From Bacillus andreraoultii (GTDB lineage Bacteria > Bacillota > Bacilli > Bacillales > Caldibacillaceae), in assembly GCF_001244735.1 (NCBI RefSeq), contig NZ_LN868937.1, forward strand, positions 559,014 through 623,013: a stretch of 64,000 nt of DNA, read 5' to 3'. Each line of letters begins with the position of its first letter. The first letter of the stretch is position 1. The position numbers and the translations under genes are program-made. This document shows, piece by piece, positions 18,598 to 29,075 of this stretch. The notes under the pieces are model-generated. The model ran no database searches. It saw only the letters and a program-made list of their open reading frames with translations, and was not told the DNA's origin.

Positions 18598-19725
18598 ATG
18601 AAGGTTCAAAAAATTGACATTGGTAACAATCAATATCGCTACCTTCTTTTAGACAATGACTTTAATGTAATCGAGCCAGTCAAACGATATTTAAAATTTC
18701 TTGATAATAAGGATATGGCAGAAAACACCTTAAAAAATTACGCTTATCACCTTAAATCGTACTTTGAGTACCTGAATGAGATTGGGCTTTCTTATGATGA
18801 AATCAGTTCCGAAGGAAATAACCCAATAGAGATATTAGGGAACTTTACAAGTTGGTTAGAAAATCCAACCATCATAAATGATAAAATATCATATCTATCA
18901 CCGCCTGAACCGAAGCGAAGCAACCAAACTATCAACATTATAGTCGATTGTGTACTTGGATTTTACGAGTTTTTGGCAAGAGGAAATGAGCTTCCTGAAT
19001 TAGACGTATATAAAGAACAAAGAATGAATCCACAATTCAAAAGTTTTCTGCATGAACTAATCCCTAATTCCAACTTAATAAGGAAAAATATACTTCACCG
19101 TAAAACCGAGAAAAAGGAAGTAGAAGCTATTACAAGAGAGCAGTATAACCAATTATTGGAACACTGTTACACGATCAGGGATAAGGCTATAATCGCCGTT
19201 CTTTTTGAGGGTGGTCTAAGGCTTAGTGAGGCTCTTGGACTGTTTATTGAGGACATAGAACCGTTTAACAATAAAATTAAGGTTCAGCCAAGAGATAACC
19301 TTGAAAACGGGGCTAAGGTTAAAAATAAGGCAAAAGGCGAGTTGTATGTCCCTCCTTATGTGATGAAGTACATTACAGACTACATTGTGGAAGAACTTGT
19401 AGATGTTGATACCAACTTTTTATTCGTTAATTTACGAGGGAAAAACAAAGGCAAACCGATGCAGTCTATTACCATACAAAAGCTGTTCAACCGATTGAGT
19501 AAGAAGGTTGGATTTTACGTGCATCCTCACATGTGCAGGCATGGACATGGCACTGAATTAGCAGAATCAGGTTGGGATTTGGTTGAAATTAAGGATAGAT
19601 TGCGACACACGAACGTACAATCAACAACCGTATATACCCACTTGTCAGATGAACATAAGAAAAAGAAAATAAATGAATATCATGAGAAAAAGGGGATTTC
19701 AAATGACAGCAACCAATCTGAATAA
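18598..19725 (+). CDS. tnpA: tyrosine recombinase, TnpA-like
   Basis: The protein has 375 residues, close to Tn554 TnpA. It has an N-terminal SAM-like core-binding domain (about residues 25-130). Catalytic residues: arginine in G-G-L-R-L-S-E-A-L-G, then H-P-H-M-C-R-H-G-H-G (H-x2-R), R-L-R-H-T-N-V-Q-S-T-T-V-Y with the nucleophilic tyrosine. First of three overlapping recombinase genes that should move the element. AAGAAGGTG precedes the ATG. Its end overlaps the next gene by 23 nt. Confidence 0.88.
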   Translation: MKVQKIDIGNNQYRYLLLDNDFNVIEPVKRYLKFLDNKDMAENTLKNYAYHLKSYFEYLNEIGLSYDEISSEGNNPIEILGNFTSWLENPTIINDKISYLSPPEPKRSNQTINIIVDCVLGFYEFLARGNELPELDVYKEQRMNPQFKSFLHELIPNSNLIRKNILHRKTEKKEVEAITREQYNQLLEHCYTIRDKAIIAVLFEGGLRLSEALGLFIEDIEPFNNKIKVQPRDNLENGAKVKNKAKGELYVPPYVMKYITDYIVEELVDVDTNFLFVNLRGKNKGKPMQSITIQKLFNRLSKKVGFYVHPHMCRHGHGTELAESGWDLVEIKDRLRHTNVQSTTVYTHLSDEHKKKKINEYHEKKGISNDSNQSE

Positions 19726-21507
19726 GTTACCTTCCTTAGATTTCTTCTTTCAGAAAGACGTTATCAATATAAAAGAACATCCAGATGCCAGGGTACGATT
19801 AAAGGTGAACAGAAGAAGGTCAACGATATTTGACTTTAGTAAGTTAAGAATGCCTGTACGGTTGGAACTAAAGCATTATCTTCAAGAAATATTGTCAAAG
19901 GATATAGCCTATAATGCCTTAAATTCATATTTAACCCCACTGCAACATTTTATTGATTTTTTAAATATAGAATCAGCAACTCATGACAGCCTTTCTCTTC
20001 GAAAATTTTCATTAGAATTAAAAAAAGACTTCAAAAACTATTTAGAAAGTATTGGTGTCGCTGTTACACATTCAAGACATGGACAGTCTACTTCTCTAAA
20101 AATATATGAACGAGCTTATTTGTTCGTAATGGATCTCTATAATGGTTCTAACCCATTTGATAAGGACATTTGGAGATTAGAACAAATGGGAATTGAAAGT
20201 TCAAGATTAATCGAAAGTAAGAAAATGAAGACAATTTCCTTTCACACTATACCGAATGAATTGAACCGTAAACTTGCCAAGAAATATATGAAATACCTCA
20301 TGACAACAACGGATAAGGCGATCTCTACTATAATCTCAAAGTTAAAATACATTAGGGAATTACTTACTTTCTTAGAAGATAAGCCAATAACACAAATGAG
20401 TCGAAGTGATGTTGAAAGGTTCATTCAAAAAATAGATAAAAAAGACTTAAAAAATGTTACCTTTAATGACAGTATTTTTGTCGATAGCAAATTTGTGGAG
20501 TATTTAATCGTTTCTGGTGATTTAACGATGAATCATTTTTATTCAAATGACATTAAATCAGTTAATAGAGAACATTCATATAAAGCTGTAGACGAAAGTG
20601 TTATCAAGCAGATATTTAGTGTATTAAATGAAATCCCGATGCAAGAGGCTTGTATGTTTTTACTCATATATTCCACTGGAATGAGGGTAAGCGAGGCTTG
20701 TTCGATTAAGTTGAATAAACTGTTTGACAACGAGAACGGATATTTATTCGCTTTTATTCAAAAAAAATGCGTAAGGAAGTTATGAATCCAATTCCTAAAT
20801 CACTTTATGATTTATTGAAAACACAAAATAAGAGGATGATTAAGAATCATGGGAAGAAAACAAAATACATCTTCCCTCACTCTGACCTTAAATGTTATCC
20901 ATCAGGGCTTTATCGAGAAAAAATGCAGGAATGGTTTAAGGAATTAGGAATCCAAAATCCTGACGGCACATTGTATCATTTTAAACCGCATGATTACCGT
21001 CACACACTTGCGACAACGATGATTTTACATGACATCCCTTCATCTGTTGTCCAAAAGGTTTTACATCACGATTCAATCGAAATGACATCTTCCTATATTG
21101 ATATTCAAGATCGACAAAGAATTGAACGCCATAAAGAGTTCATTAACATTAAAGGTGAATCCATGCCTATTCATATTGATTCATCTATGGATATTGATGA
21201 TATTGCTAAAGTGGAGTGGCTAAAAAAGTCTATTAATGCTCAAATGCTTCCGAATGGAATGTGTTCTCTTCCAGTGGCAATGGGGAAATGTCCACATGGA
21301 AATTCATGCTTAACGTGCGGAGATTTTAGAACAAGCAAGGAATTCCTCCCTGTTCACCAAAAGCATTATCAAAATGTTTGTAGCCTTCTGGACTATGCGA
21401 AACAGCAAGGGTGGCAAAGACAAGTTGAAACGAATGAAGAGGTTAAAAAGAACCTTGAAACAATTATTGAGAAATTACAAGATGGGAATAAGGAGCTTAC
21501 TTCATGA
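19703..21507 (+). CDS. tnpB: second tyrosine recombinase, TnpB-like, with a -1 frameshift at an A8 run
   Basis: Two frames together give about 600 residues, similar to Tn554 TnpB. The first frame ends at 20785; the second runs 20767-21507. They meet at eight A's (20760-20767). A slip back by one base after C-AA-AAA-AAA reads smoothly into M-R-K-E-V-M-N-P. Catalytic residues: S-T-G-M-R-V-S-E-A (first frame), P-H-D-Y-R-H-T-L-A and S-S-Y-I-D-I (second frame). A cysteine cluster (G-K-C-P-H-G-N-S-C-L-T-C) follows. It is either broken or uses slippage. GGGG precedes the ATG at 19703. Confidence 0.72.
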
Positions 21508-23384
21508 TGCTTAATAATGTACTGGAACAAAAAAAGAGTTTTAAATCCTTTCCCCTGCAAGACTATTACAAACAAGATATATGGGATTTGACAAAACATC
21601 CACAATTCGTTGAATTAAATGAAAATCAAAAGAGTTTTATTGTAAATAGAAAGCACACAATTGATTTTACGGATATGAAAAAAGACGTACTTTCTAATGA
21701 AATTAAATATTACTGCCAATATTACATTGAAAATATGAAAAGATTAATAACTTCCTTTGTGACAGATGTTGGTGGAATTAACCTAACCATTCAGTTTATG
21801 AATGAACATTTGAAAGAGATTGATAGTTTTATTGAATTAGAGTTGGGGGAATCAACACAATCTTTTTCTCAATTCCTAATTTCCAACGGGTATAAAACAC
21901 ATACAGAAACGAATAACGCCTTGTCAGAGGATATGGAATACAAAACATATAAGACTCCGACAACATATATGAGGTTCTTTCAGAATATGCATAAATTTAT
22001 CCATGAACAGTATAGCAAATCAGATCAACCAAAGAACTATTTTGACAAAGATAAATGGGATATTCGTGAACTACCTTTTAAAATTCAGGGATTTGATCCT
22101 TCAAGGCCACGATACACTATTTCTTTTGAAAAAATTGTTCAAGAAAAGATAAAGGGCATAGCAAAGAAATACACGTTAGAGAGGCTAAAAACCAAGAAGT
22201 ATTCTACGTGTGTAGATGATTTAAAGGGAATTAATTTTCTCTCAGAGTTTCTTAACGACAACTATCCTGAAATTCAATCGTTGACACAATTGAATCGTAC
22301 TATCATTGAGGAATTTCTTGGTTACATCAATTTGAATAGCAACTTAAAGCCAAGAACGCAATCATCAAGAATCGGTGCAGTAAAAACCTTTTTTGAAACG
22401 TGTACCCTGTTTGGATGGGATGAAGCTCCTAAACAAACGTTGCTTCTTACCGATGATGTGAAGAAAAAATATAAGGTTCTACCTAAATTTTATGAAGACA
22501 GTGTACTTACTCAAATAAACAAAAATTTAGAGCATTTACCTGTTCAAATTGCCAGAATGGTTTTCGTGATACAAAATGTTGGTATGCGAATTAGCGAACT
22601 TTGTAACCTTGAAAATGACTGTCTAAAAAAAGATACAGAAAATGATGATATTCTTGAATACTTTCAGGAAAAGACACAGGACTGGAATCGAGTTCCAATA
22701 AAAAAAGATATAGCTTTAGCAGTTAAAAAGGCGAAAGAACATAGTCAAGAACAATTTGGCAAACAAGTGAAATACATTTTTATGCAAGATGCCGATAGAC
22801 CAATTAGTAAAGACACGTTCTCTTATCACTTAAATCAATTGATGAAGAAATATGATATTCGTGATAGCAGTGGTAATTTAGTAAGAATAAAGTCTCACCA
22901 TTTCCGAGGAACAGTAGCCACTAAATACGCTAATATGGGAATGTCAACAAACGTCATAAGAAACCTATTGGGACAAAGATCGTTAGGAGCGATCCGTCAC
23001 TATGTTGAAATACTTGAAGAAACGATGACTGATGCCATGCAAGACCTTCTAAATTATCAAGACCAAATGATTCAAAACATAGGCAACAAAGAAGCTGTTA
23101 TTCAAATTAATGATGAAGATAAAGTTGAAATTCCACTTCCGAATGGAAAATGTGCAAAGCCTTTATCATCGGGCAAATGTACACATGCCAATGCCTGTTA
23201 TACTTGTGCTATGTTTAAGCCAGATCCTAAAAACATTGACCTATTCAAATACCAACTATCCGAAGCTAAGACCAATGCAGAAATGGCTAAAATAAATGGG
23301 TTTGAACGTGTTCTGCAAGTGAACGAAGATTTAGTAGATGCTTTAGAGAAAATCATTGCCTCTATTGAAAAGCGAGGTGCGTAA
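21504..23384 (+). CDS. third tyrosine recombinase, TnpB-like
   Basis: The protein has 626 residues. Core catalytic residues are seen as N-V-G-M-R-I-S-E-L, S-H-H-F-R-G-T-V-A (H-x2-R) and G-A-I-R-H-Y-V-E-I with the tyrosine. The C-terminus has G-K-C-T-H-A-N-A-C-Y-T-C, matching the cysteine cluster of the preceding recombinase, so the two large proteins are paralogues. Its ATG overlaps the preceding stop (ATGATG), implying translational coupling. Three recombinases in a row is also the organisation of 'recombinase in trio' elements. Confidence 0.87.
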   Translation: MMLNNVLEQKKSFKSFPLQDYYKQDIWDLTKHPQFVELNENQKSFIVNRKHTIDFTDMKKDVLSNEIKYYCQYYIENMKRLITSFVTDVGGINLTIQFMNEHLKEIDSFIELELGESTQSFSQFLISNGYKTHTETNNALSEDMEYKTYKTPTTYMRFFQNMHKFIHEQYSKSDQPKNYFDKDKWDIRELPFKIQGFDPSRPRYTISFEKIVQEKIKGIAKKYTLERLKTKKYSTCVDDLKGINFLSEFLNDNYPEIQSLTQLNRTIIEEFLGYINLNSNLKPRTQSSRIGAVKTFFETCTLFGWDEAPKQTLLLTDDVKKKYKVLPKFYEDSVLTQINKNLEHLPVQIARMVFVIQNVGMRISELCNLENDCLKKDTENDDILEYFQEKTQDWNRVPIKKDIALAVKKAKEHSQEQFGKQVKYIFMQDADRPISKDTFSYHLNQLMKKYDIRDSSGNLVRIKSHHFRGTVATKYANMGMSTNVIRNLLGQRSLGAIRHYVEILEETMTDAMQDLLNYQDQMIQNIGNKEAVIQINDEDKVEIPLPNGKCAKPLSSGKCTHANACYTCAMFKPDPKNIDLFKYQLSEAKTNAEMAKINGFERVLQVNEDLVDALEKIIASIEKRGA

Positions 23385-23385
23385 A

Positions 23386-23778
23386 GTGAAAAATACAAGC
23401 AAAATTGTTTCAATGGCAAAAGAAAAAACAGAAATAAAAAAGAGTACAGTTATCGAAACGATAAATAAAATGATTGAAAACGGAGAGAAAATTAACTTTT
23501 ATACCGTTACTAAAAGAGCAGGAGTGTCTAAATCCTTTCTTTACAAATACGATGAAATAAGAGAGTTAATTGAAAAATATCGTCAATCACCTACCAAAAA
23601 GAAGCAATCAAAAGATGCGAAAGACGTGATCATCGAATCACAAAAACGGAAAATAAAAGAATTAGAGAAAGAGATTAAACAATATCAAAAGGATGAATTG
23701 TGGAAGGAGAAATTCGAAAAGCTAAATGAGGAAAATAAGGATTTGAAAAAACAGCTTGAAAAATCATATAAATATTGA
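23386..23778 (+). CDS. tnpC: TnpC-like transposition accessory protein (DUF6262-like)
   Basis: About 130 residues. The first half contains F-Y-T-V-T-K-R-A-G-V-S-K-S-F-L-Y-K-Y, a helix-turn-helix; the second half is a highly charged coiled coil. Tn554 TnpC has the same size and position and influences insertion orientation and efficiency. The GTG start lies 1 nt after the preceding stop with GAGGTG upstream, so it is part of the recombinase operon. Confidence 0.78.
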   Translation: MKNTSKIVSMAKEKTEIKKSTVIETINKMIENGEKINFYTVTKRAGVSKSFLYKYDEIRELIEKYRQSPTKKKQSKDAKDVIIESQKRKIKELEKEIKQYQKDELWKEKFEKLNEENKDLKKQLEKSYKY

Positions 23779-23786
23779 ATTATTTT

Positions 23787-23821
23787 CACCGCCTTTTCAA
23801 ATTAGAAAAGGTGTTTTTTTG
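23787..23821 (+). terminator. terminator of the recombinase operon
   Basis: CACCGCCTTTTC, a 6-nt loop, GAAAAGGTG and a T run, just after the TnpC-like stop and about 80 nt before the element's right end. Confidence 0.8.
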
Positions 23822-23896
23822 TTTACGTTAAATACTGTATTCAAAGATAAAACAATGGTATTGGAAACATCTACTACACTATAACTATATATAAAT

Positions 23897-25486
23897 ATTG
23901 ACCCACCATATAATACTGGAAGTGATGATTTTAGTTATACCGATGAATTTTTATTCAGTTTAGAAAAGTTAACAGAAATTGTCGGTGATGAGGAAAAGGC
24001 TCAACGAATTTTGGATTTACATGGTCGTAGTAGCCATTCAGCGTGGCTAACATTTATGTATCCAAGAATATTACTTGGGTATAAATTATTACGAGAAACT
24101 GGTGTGATGTTCGTTAGTATTGATGATAATGAACAGGCAAATTTAAAGTTGTTATTAGATGAAATATTTGGAGAAAGCAATATGCTCGCCAATAATACAG
24201 TTATTGTTAAGACAGAAGGTCGCCGCTATGGATACTTTGCTAAAACACATGAGACTTTGTATGTATATGCTAAAAATGCTGAGTTGGTCCAATTACGTGA
24301 GATACCGAAGGCTGACATGACATTTGACTATTATGACGAGTACGGTGGTTTCAATTTACAAGGATTACGAAATCGAAATGCAAAGAAGTTCAATATCACC
24401 AACCGTAAGAACTTGTATTACCCATTTTATGTAAATACTAATGAAGTTGATGAAAATGGGTTTATGCCAATCTCTTTGGATCCTGTAGAAGGATGGGAAG
24501 AAGTTTACCCTGCTAAAACTAATGGAATTCAGAGTGTTTGGCGTTGGGGTAAAGGCGAGGGAGAAAAAGCTCGTGTCGAGTTTCATAATTTAACTGCGAA
24601 GCGCGATAGCAAAGGGAAAATTCAGATTTACCAAAAAAAACGGAGTAAAACAGAACCACAAAAGACGTTATGGCAGTCTAAAGCATATACTTCATTTCGT
24701 GCAACTAGAGAGTTGGAGGATTATTTTGGTACGAGTGAATATTTTGAAACTCCAAAACCAATTAGTTTATTAGAGCGAGTGCTGGAAATAGCGCCCGCAA
24801 AAAAGGATATGATAATTCTAGATTACTTTTCTGGTTCTGCTACAACTGCAGATGCAGTAATGAGAATGAATGCAAAAGACAATTTAAATCGCCAATACAT
24901 TATGGTTCAGCTACCAGAAGAAATACCTAACGATAAACCTGCTTATAAAGATGGATATCGAACCTTAGATGAATTAGGACGTGAGCGTATTCGTAGAGCT
25001 GCTAAGAAAATCAAAGAAGAAACTCAGAAAGATATCGATTATGGATTCCAAACTTTCGTAGTCCGTAAGGCTCCTACTATTTCACTAGATAAAATTGTTG
25101 ATTTTTCTGAACAAATATCTAAGCAAACAACACTTGGAATAGATGTTGAAGGTCATATCGCAAAATATGACTACAAAGGTGTCGATGGGATTCAGACATT
25201 GCTTACTACGTGGTTGCTACGAGATGGATATGGTCGATTAGCTAAGGCTGTTGAAATAGATTTAGGAGACTACATAGCCTACTATTATGGAAAACGAATA
25301 TATCTAATTAATGAAGCCCTTGTTTCAAATAATGTAGTTGAGTTGTTAAAGATGATTGACAACAAAACGCTAGATGTCAGAAATGTAACAGTGTTTGTTC
25401 CCTCAATGAATTTTGAAGTGTTGCGTGAATTGGATATTGCTTTGCGCACTCGTAAGGGAATAGCGTTAGAAAAGAGGGTGGAATAA
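23897..25486 (+). pseudogene. mod: type III methyltransferase Mod, C-terminal fragment
   Basis: The frame resumes at ATT-GAC and reads D-P-P-Y-N-T-G-S-D-D-F-S-Y-T-D, the catalytic motif IV of type III Mod. It continues through the target-recognition region to the SAM-binding motif D-Y-F-S-G-S-A-T-T-A-D-A (about codon 310 of the fragment). Joined to 10274-10621 it gives a Mod of about 645 residues. As it stands it lacks a normal start; an ATG at 24011 would omit the DPPY motif. It stops 1 nt before res. Confidence 0.88.
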
Positions 25487-25487
25487 A

Positions 25488-28484
25488 GTGCAATTACAAG
25501 AATTAGATTATCAAATAGAAGCTTTGCAGTCCGTTGTAGATGTATTTCAAAACGTCCCATTAGTTCGCGAGTCATCAACGGCGAATCCAATATTTAATTT
25601 CAAGGACGATTTTACTCGTCAAATCATCAACCAAAACATTCTTACAATTCAGGAGAGAAATAAGATTGATCCTATTTTACGCACACCTTCTCGGTTAGAG
25701 TATACAGAAGACAATCCTCCTCTCGGTATTGACGTTAAGATGGAAACTGGAACCGGAAAAACGTATGTTTATTCACGTTTGATGTTTGAATTAAAACGTG
25801 AATATGGATTTAATAAATTCATAATTATTACTCCTAGTGTACCTATCAAAGAAGGAACAAAAGCTTTTTTACAATCTGAGGAATTTAAAGAACATATTAA
25901 GCTTTATGAAGAGTTTTCTAATCTAAAATTGGAATTATCCGTACTTGACCCACAAAATCAAAATAGTAAAGGTCGGCGTTATCCTCCACGATCTGTAAAT
26001 GTATTCTGTGATGGCGATGCTTTTGCAAAGAATAACGTATTTTGTTTTTTAACTGGTATGAGTATGCTTAAAACAGGAAAATACTCAACTTTATATAGAG
26101 ATGACTATGATCAAACAATGTTAGGTGGAACCACTCGTCCTGTTGATGCTTTAGCAAAAACTCGTCCAATTGTAATTTTAGATGAACCACACAAGTTTAG
26201 CCGTTCTAATCAATCATGGAATTTTATACAAAAGTATTTGAAGCCATTGGCAGTTATACGTTTTGGCGCAACGTTCCCTCTTAATAAAGATAAGAAAAGA
26301 GATTACGAAAACTTAGTATATAACTTAACTTCTGCGGAGGCCTTTAATCGTGATCTTGTTAAAGGGGTATCTGTCTATTATCCTGAGTTCGAGAATCCTA
26401 ATAAAACTCGTTTTACGCTCGTAAGTTTAACTTCTAAACGACCTAAAAAAGCTCGCTTTCGAAATGAGCAGACAAAAGCTATTTATGATATTAGTATTGG
26501 GGAAAATTTAAGTAGACTTGATGAGTCTTTCGGGAATCTTTTTATAGAAGATATAGGCAAGCAGGAAGAACTTAATGATTTAGTTGGTATTCGACTAAAT
26601 AATGATAAAGTTTTAGCGGTTCGGGATTCTTTAATTGCCGGAGTGTTTACGACGAGTTATCAAGAATTGATGGTGAATCAAGCAATTGACTTACACTTGC
26701 AAAAAGAGCAGGAAAATTTCATTTCTAAATCACCAAGATATAAAACATTAACTCTATTCTTTATTGATTCTCCTGAAAGCTTCCGTTTAAAGGATGGCTC
26801 AGATGGAAAGTTGCGAAAATATTTCCATGAAACATTTACTTTAAAAGTTAAGGGACTCATAGACAAGTATGAGAGCAAAGAAAAATTACGAGATGTAGAA
26901 CAAGAATATTTGCAATACTTGAAAGCTAGTATTGAAAATATTCGAGGTACAAATGGTGGATACTTTTCTAAAGACAATTCAATAAAAGAGGAAGATATTC
27001 AAAAAGAAGTGGAAGAAATATTACGTGATAAAAAAAGTTTATTATCATTCAAGAATGAAGATGGCAGCTGGAATGTTCGTCGATTTATCTTTTCGAAATG
27101 GACCTTACGGGAAGGCTGGGATAATCCAAACATTTTTACAATAGCAAAACTTCGTAGTTCAGGAAGCGAAAACTCAAAAATACAAGAAGTTGGCCGAGGG
27201 TTACGTTTACCAGTAAATGAGTTTGGTGTTCGGGCGACTCCCGGTGAAGATTCGTTTTTTCTAAATTACCTTGTTGATCACACCGAGAGAGAATTTGCAG
27301 AAAATTTATATAACGAAATTAACGAAGACATTGTAAATTACAGAAATATTAAAGGTTTGTTAGATCAAGTTGCAAAGAAATTAGATAAGAAACCTGCTGT
27401 ATTAGCTGGTATATTAATGGCGAATGAATTTATCGATGAAGAATATAATATCATTGAAGAAAATCGCAATAATTTCTACGAAGCATACCCTGACTTTAAA
27501 GTGGGATTGAAAGCTGGTAAAGTAACGAAAGGAAAGCCTGAAGAAGTGCGTATCCGTAAGGAGAACTTTTCAAAGATAAAAAACTTGTGGAATGAAATTA
27601 ATAAAAATTACATGGTGGACATTCAGGATGTTTCAGAAGATGTAATCCGTAAAGGGATTAGAGCTAGTCTATCACCGGATTTATTCAAACATGAAATATC
27701 CTCTTTTAAAAAGAAAACAATTACTTCTGATGGCAGTTCAATTATTTTGAAAGAGGAATATGAAGGTGAATTTACTGTTTTCGATGTAAAAATAGGCTAT
27801 GGGGAATTTTTAAGGAAACTAAATAATCGGACTTGTCTTCCGATTCCATTATTACATCAAGAAATCGTTAGATTCCATAAAGAAACTAATCAAGAAATTT
27901 CACCAACTAATCGCTCCGTTCAAATGTTTATTACTAACTTTGAAAGCTGGTTTATTCAGGAGTTTGCATCTCGATACACGTTTCGAAAATTGAGTGATGT
28001 CAGCGGCCAGACTGCACTAACAAATGAGGATGGTACTCCAAAAGATGTAGTAGCTCAAGCTGATATTGGTGTATTCAAATCTAATAATTCTTTACCTGAA
28101 AACTATCTTTATGATCGATTTGTGTATGATTCAACAATTGAAAAGGAAAATATCCAATACTCAAATATTGAACGTGTAGAAGTATTTGGGAAAATCCCCC
28201 GTCGATCTATCAAAGTACCAATGTACTTTGGAGGCACAACAAGTCCAGATTTTATGTACGTGTTAACAGATGAGAATGGAAATCAGTCAATAAACTTAAT
28301 TATAGAGAGTAAGGGAGTTGAAAAAGAAGATGATCTAAGGGGAGTCGAGGAATATAAAATCGAAGCTAGTAAGAAGTTCTTTAATACACTTAAAGAAGAT
28401 GGAGTGAATGTCACTTATAAACTTCAGTTAAGCGAGGAGAAGATTTTAAATCTCCTTTCAGATGATATAGATACAAAATCATAA
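25488..28484 (+). CDS. res: type III restriction enzyme, Res subunit
   Basis: The protein has 998 residues, full length. Motifs: M-E-T-G-T-G-K-T-Y-V (Walker A, about residue 85), I-L-D-E-P-H-K-F (DExH, about residue 228), L-R-E-G-W-D-N-P-N and Q-E-V-G-R-G-L-R-L-P (helicase V/VI, about residues 540-580). The C-terminal nuclease is S-P-D-F-M-Y-V then I-I-E-S-K-G. Res cuts only with a working Mod, so with mod disrupted it should be inactive unless Mod is supplied elsewhere. GTG start after GAGGGTGG. Confidence 0.92.
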   Translation: MQLQELDYQIEALQSVVDVFQNVPLVRESSTANPIFNFKDDFTRQIINQNILTIQERNKIDPILRTPSRLEYTEDNPPLGIDVKMETGTGKTYVYSRLMFELKREYGFNKFIIITPSVPIKEGTKAFLQSEEFKEHIKLYEEFSNLKLELSVLDPQNQNSKGRRYPPRSVNVFCDGDAFAKNNVFCFLTGMSMLKTGKYSTLYRDDYDQTMLGGTTRPVDALAKTRPIVILDEPHKFSRSNQSWNFIQKYLKPLAVIRFGATFPLNKDKKRDYENLVYNLTSAEAFNRDLVKGVSVYYPEFENPNKTRFTLVSLTSKRPKKARFRNEQTKAIYDISIGENLSRLDESFGNLFIEDIGKQEELNDLVGIRLNNDKVLAVRDSLIAGVFTTSYQELMVNQAIDLHLQKEQENFISKSPRYKTLTLFFIDSPESFRLKDGSDGKLRKYFHETFTLKVKGLIDKYESKEKLRDVEQEYLQYLKASIENIRGTNGGYFSKDNSIKEEDIQKEVEEILRDKKSLLSFKNEDGSWNVRRFIFSKWTLREGWDNPNIFTIAKLRSSGSENSKIQEVGRGLRLPVNEFGVRATPGEDSFFLNYLVDHTEREFAENLYNEINEDIVNYRNIKGLLDQVAKKLDKKPAVLAGILMANEFIDEEYNIIEENRNNFYEAYPDFKVGLKAGKVTKGKPEEVRIRKENFSKIKNLWNEINKNYMVDIQDVSEDVIRKGIRASLSPDLFKHEISSFKKKTITSDGSSIILKEEYEGEFTVFDVKIGYGEFLRKLNNRTCLPIPLLHQEIVRFHKETNQEISPTNRSVQMFITNFESWFIQEFASRYTFRKLSDVSGQTALTNEDGTPKDVVAQADIGVFKSNNSLPENYLYDRFVYDSTIEKENIQYSNIERVEVFGKIPRRSIKVPMYFGGTTSPDFMYVLTDENGNQSINLIIESKGVEKEDDLRGVEEYKIEASKKFFNTLKEDGVNVTYKLQLSEEKILNLLSDDIDTKS

Positions 28485-29075
28485 TCTCTTCTCTTCTTTT
28501 ACCAATTTGGAGCAATTCTGGCTAGTATAGCAGTGTTTTGGTTGAATAATGAGCATAAGAACGAAAGCCTATGTGAATATTTTCGATTATTGTATTTAGA
28601 GATGATTTATAAACATATTTCTATTCTATATACCCTAACCACTATCTTCAGTGAAAATTGCAATGAAATGTTTAGTGTACTCGAGGCAAGAGATAGAGGA
28701 AGTAAATGAGCATAATTGACAAATATTGCTTTATTAAGGGCTAAGTCAAATTATAAAATATACAATCATAATTCAATCGTAATATAAAAAATGTAAAAAG
28801 CCGCGGGTTTTATTAATCCCACGGCTTTTTACAACTTAACGCTGAATTACATTCTTTTAAATACATAAAGTTTCATTGCCAAGTAGCGGGTGTCTTCTGT
28901 AGACATAATCCTATGAAAAGTAACGAGCCATAGGATTTACAAGGCATACGAGGCTATCGAATTCGCCACTCAATGTAGGCAGGTGGATATACTGAATTGC
29001 GCATACTCTGGACTGGCCTACCATTTTTTAGTGCTAGATACAAATACACAAGGTAAATAGTTTTTTTGGTTGTTT
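28485..29075. other. intergenic region with one hairpin
   Basis: No gene is supported. GTAAAAAGCCG (28792-28802) and CGGCTTTTTAC (28821-28831) form a strong inverted repeat with A and T runs, a bidirectional terminator for res and whatever lies beyond. The stretch 28870-29030 is less AT-rich than its surroundings but has no frame or recognised element. Confidence 0.5.

Larger units (their letters stand above)
10622..23899. mobile_element. Tn554-like element carrying a type I restriction system
   Basis: The element splits mod between Ile and Asp of I-D-V-I-Y-I | D-P-P-Y-N-T-G. ATATT is present at both junctions (ends at 10621 and 23899). Its right end holds three tandem tyrosine recombinases and a TnpC-like protein, the arrangement of Tn554-type transposons with one extra large recombinase. 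Cargo: a lipoprotein, an HTH protein, hsdR, a small reverse gene, a winged-helix protein, hsdM and hsdS. Length is about 13,278 bp. No long terminal inverted repeats are seen, as expected for this class. Exact ends are ambiguous by the shared ATATT. Confidence 0.82.
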
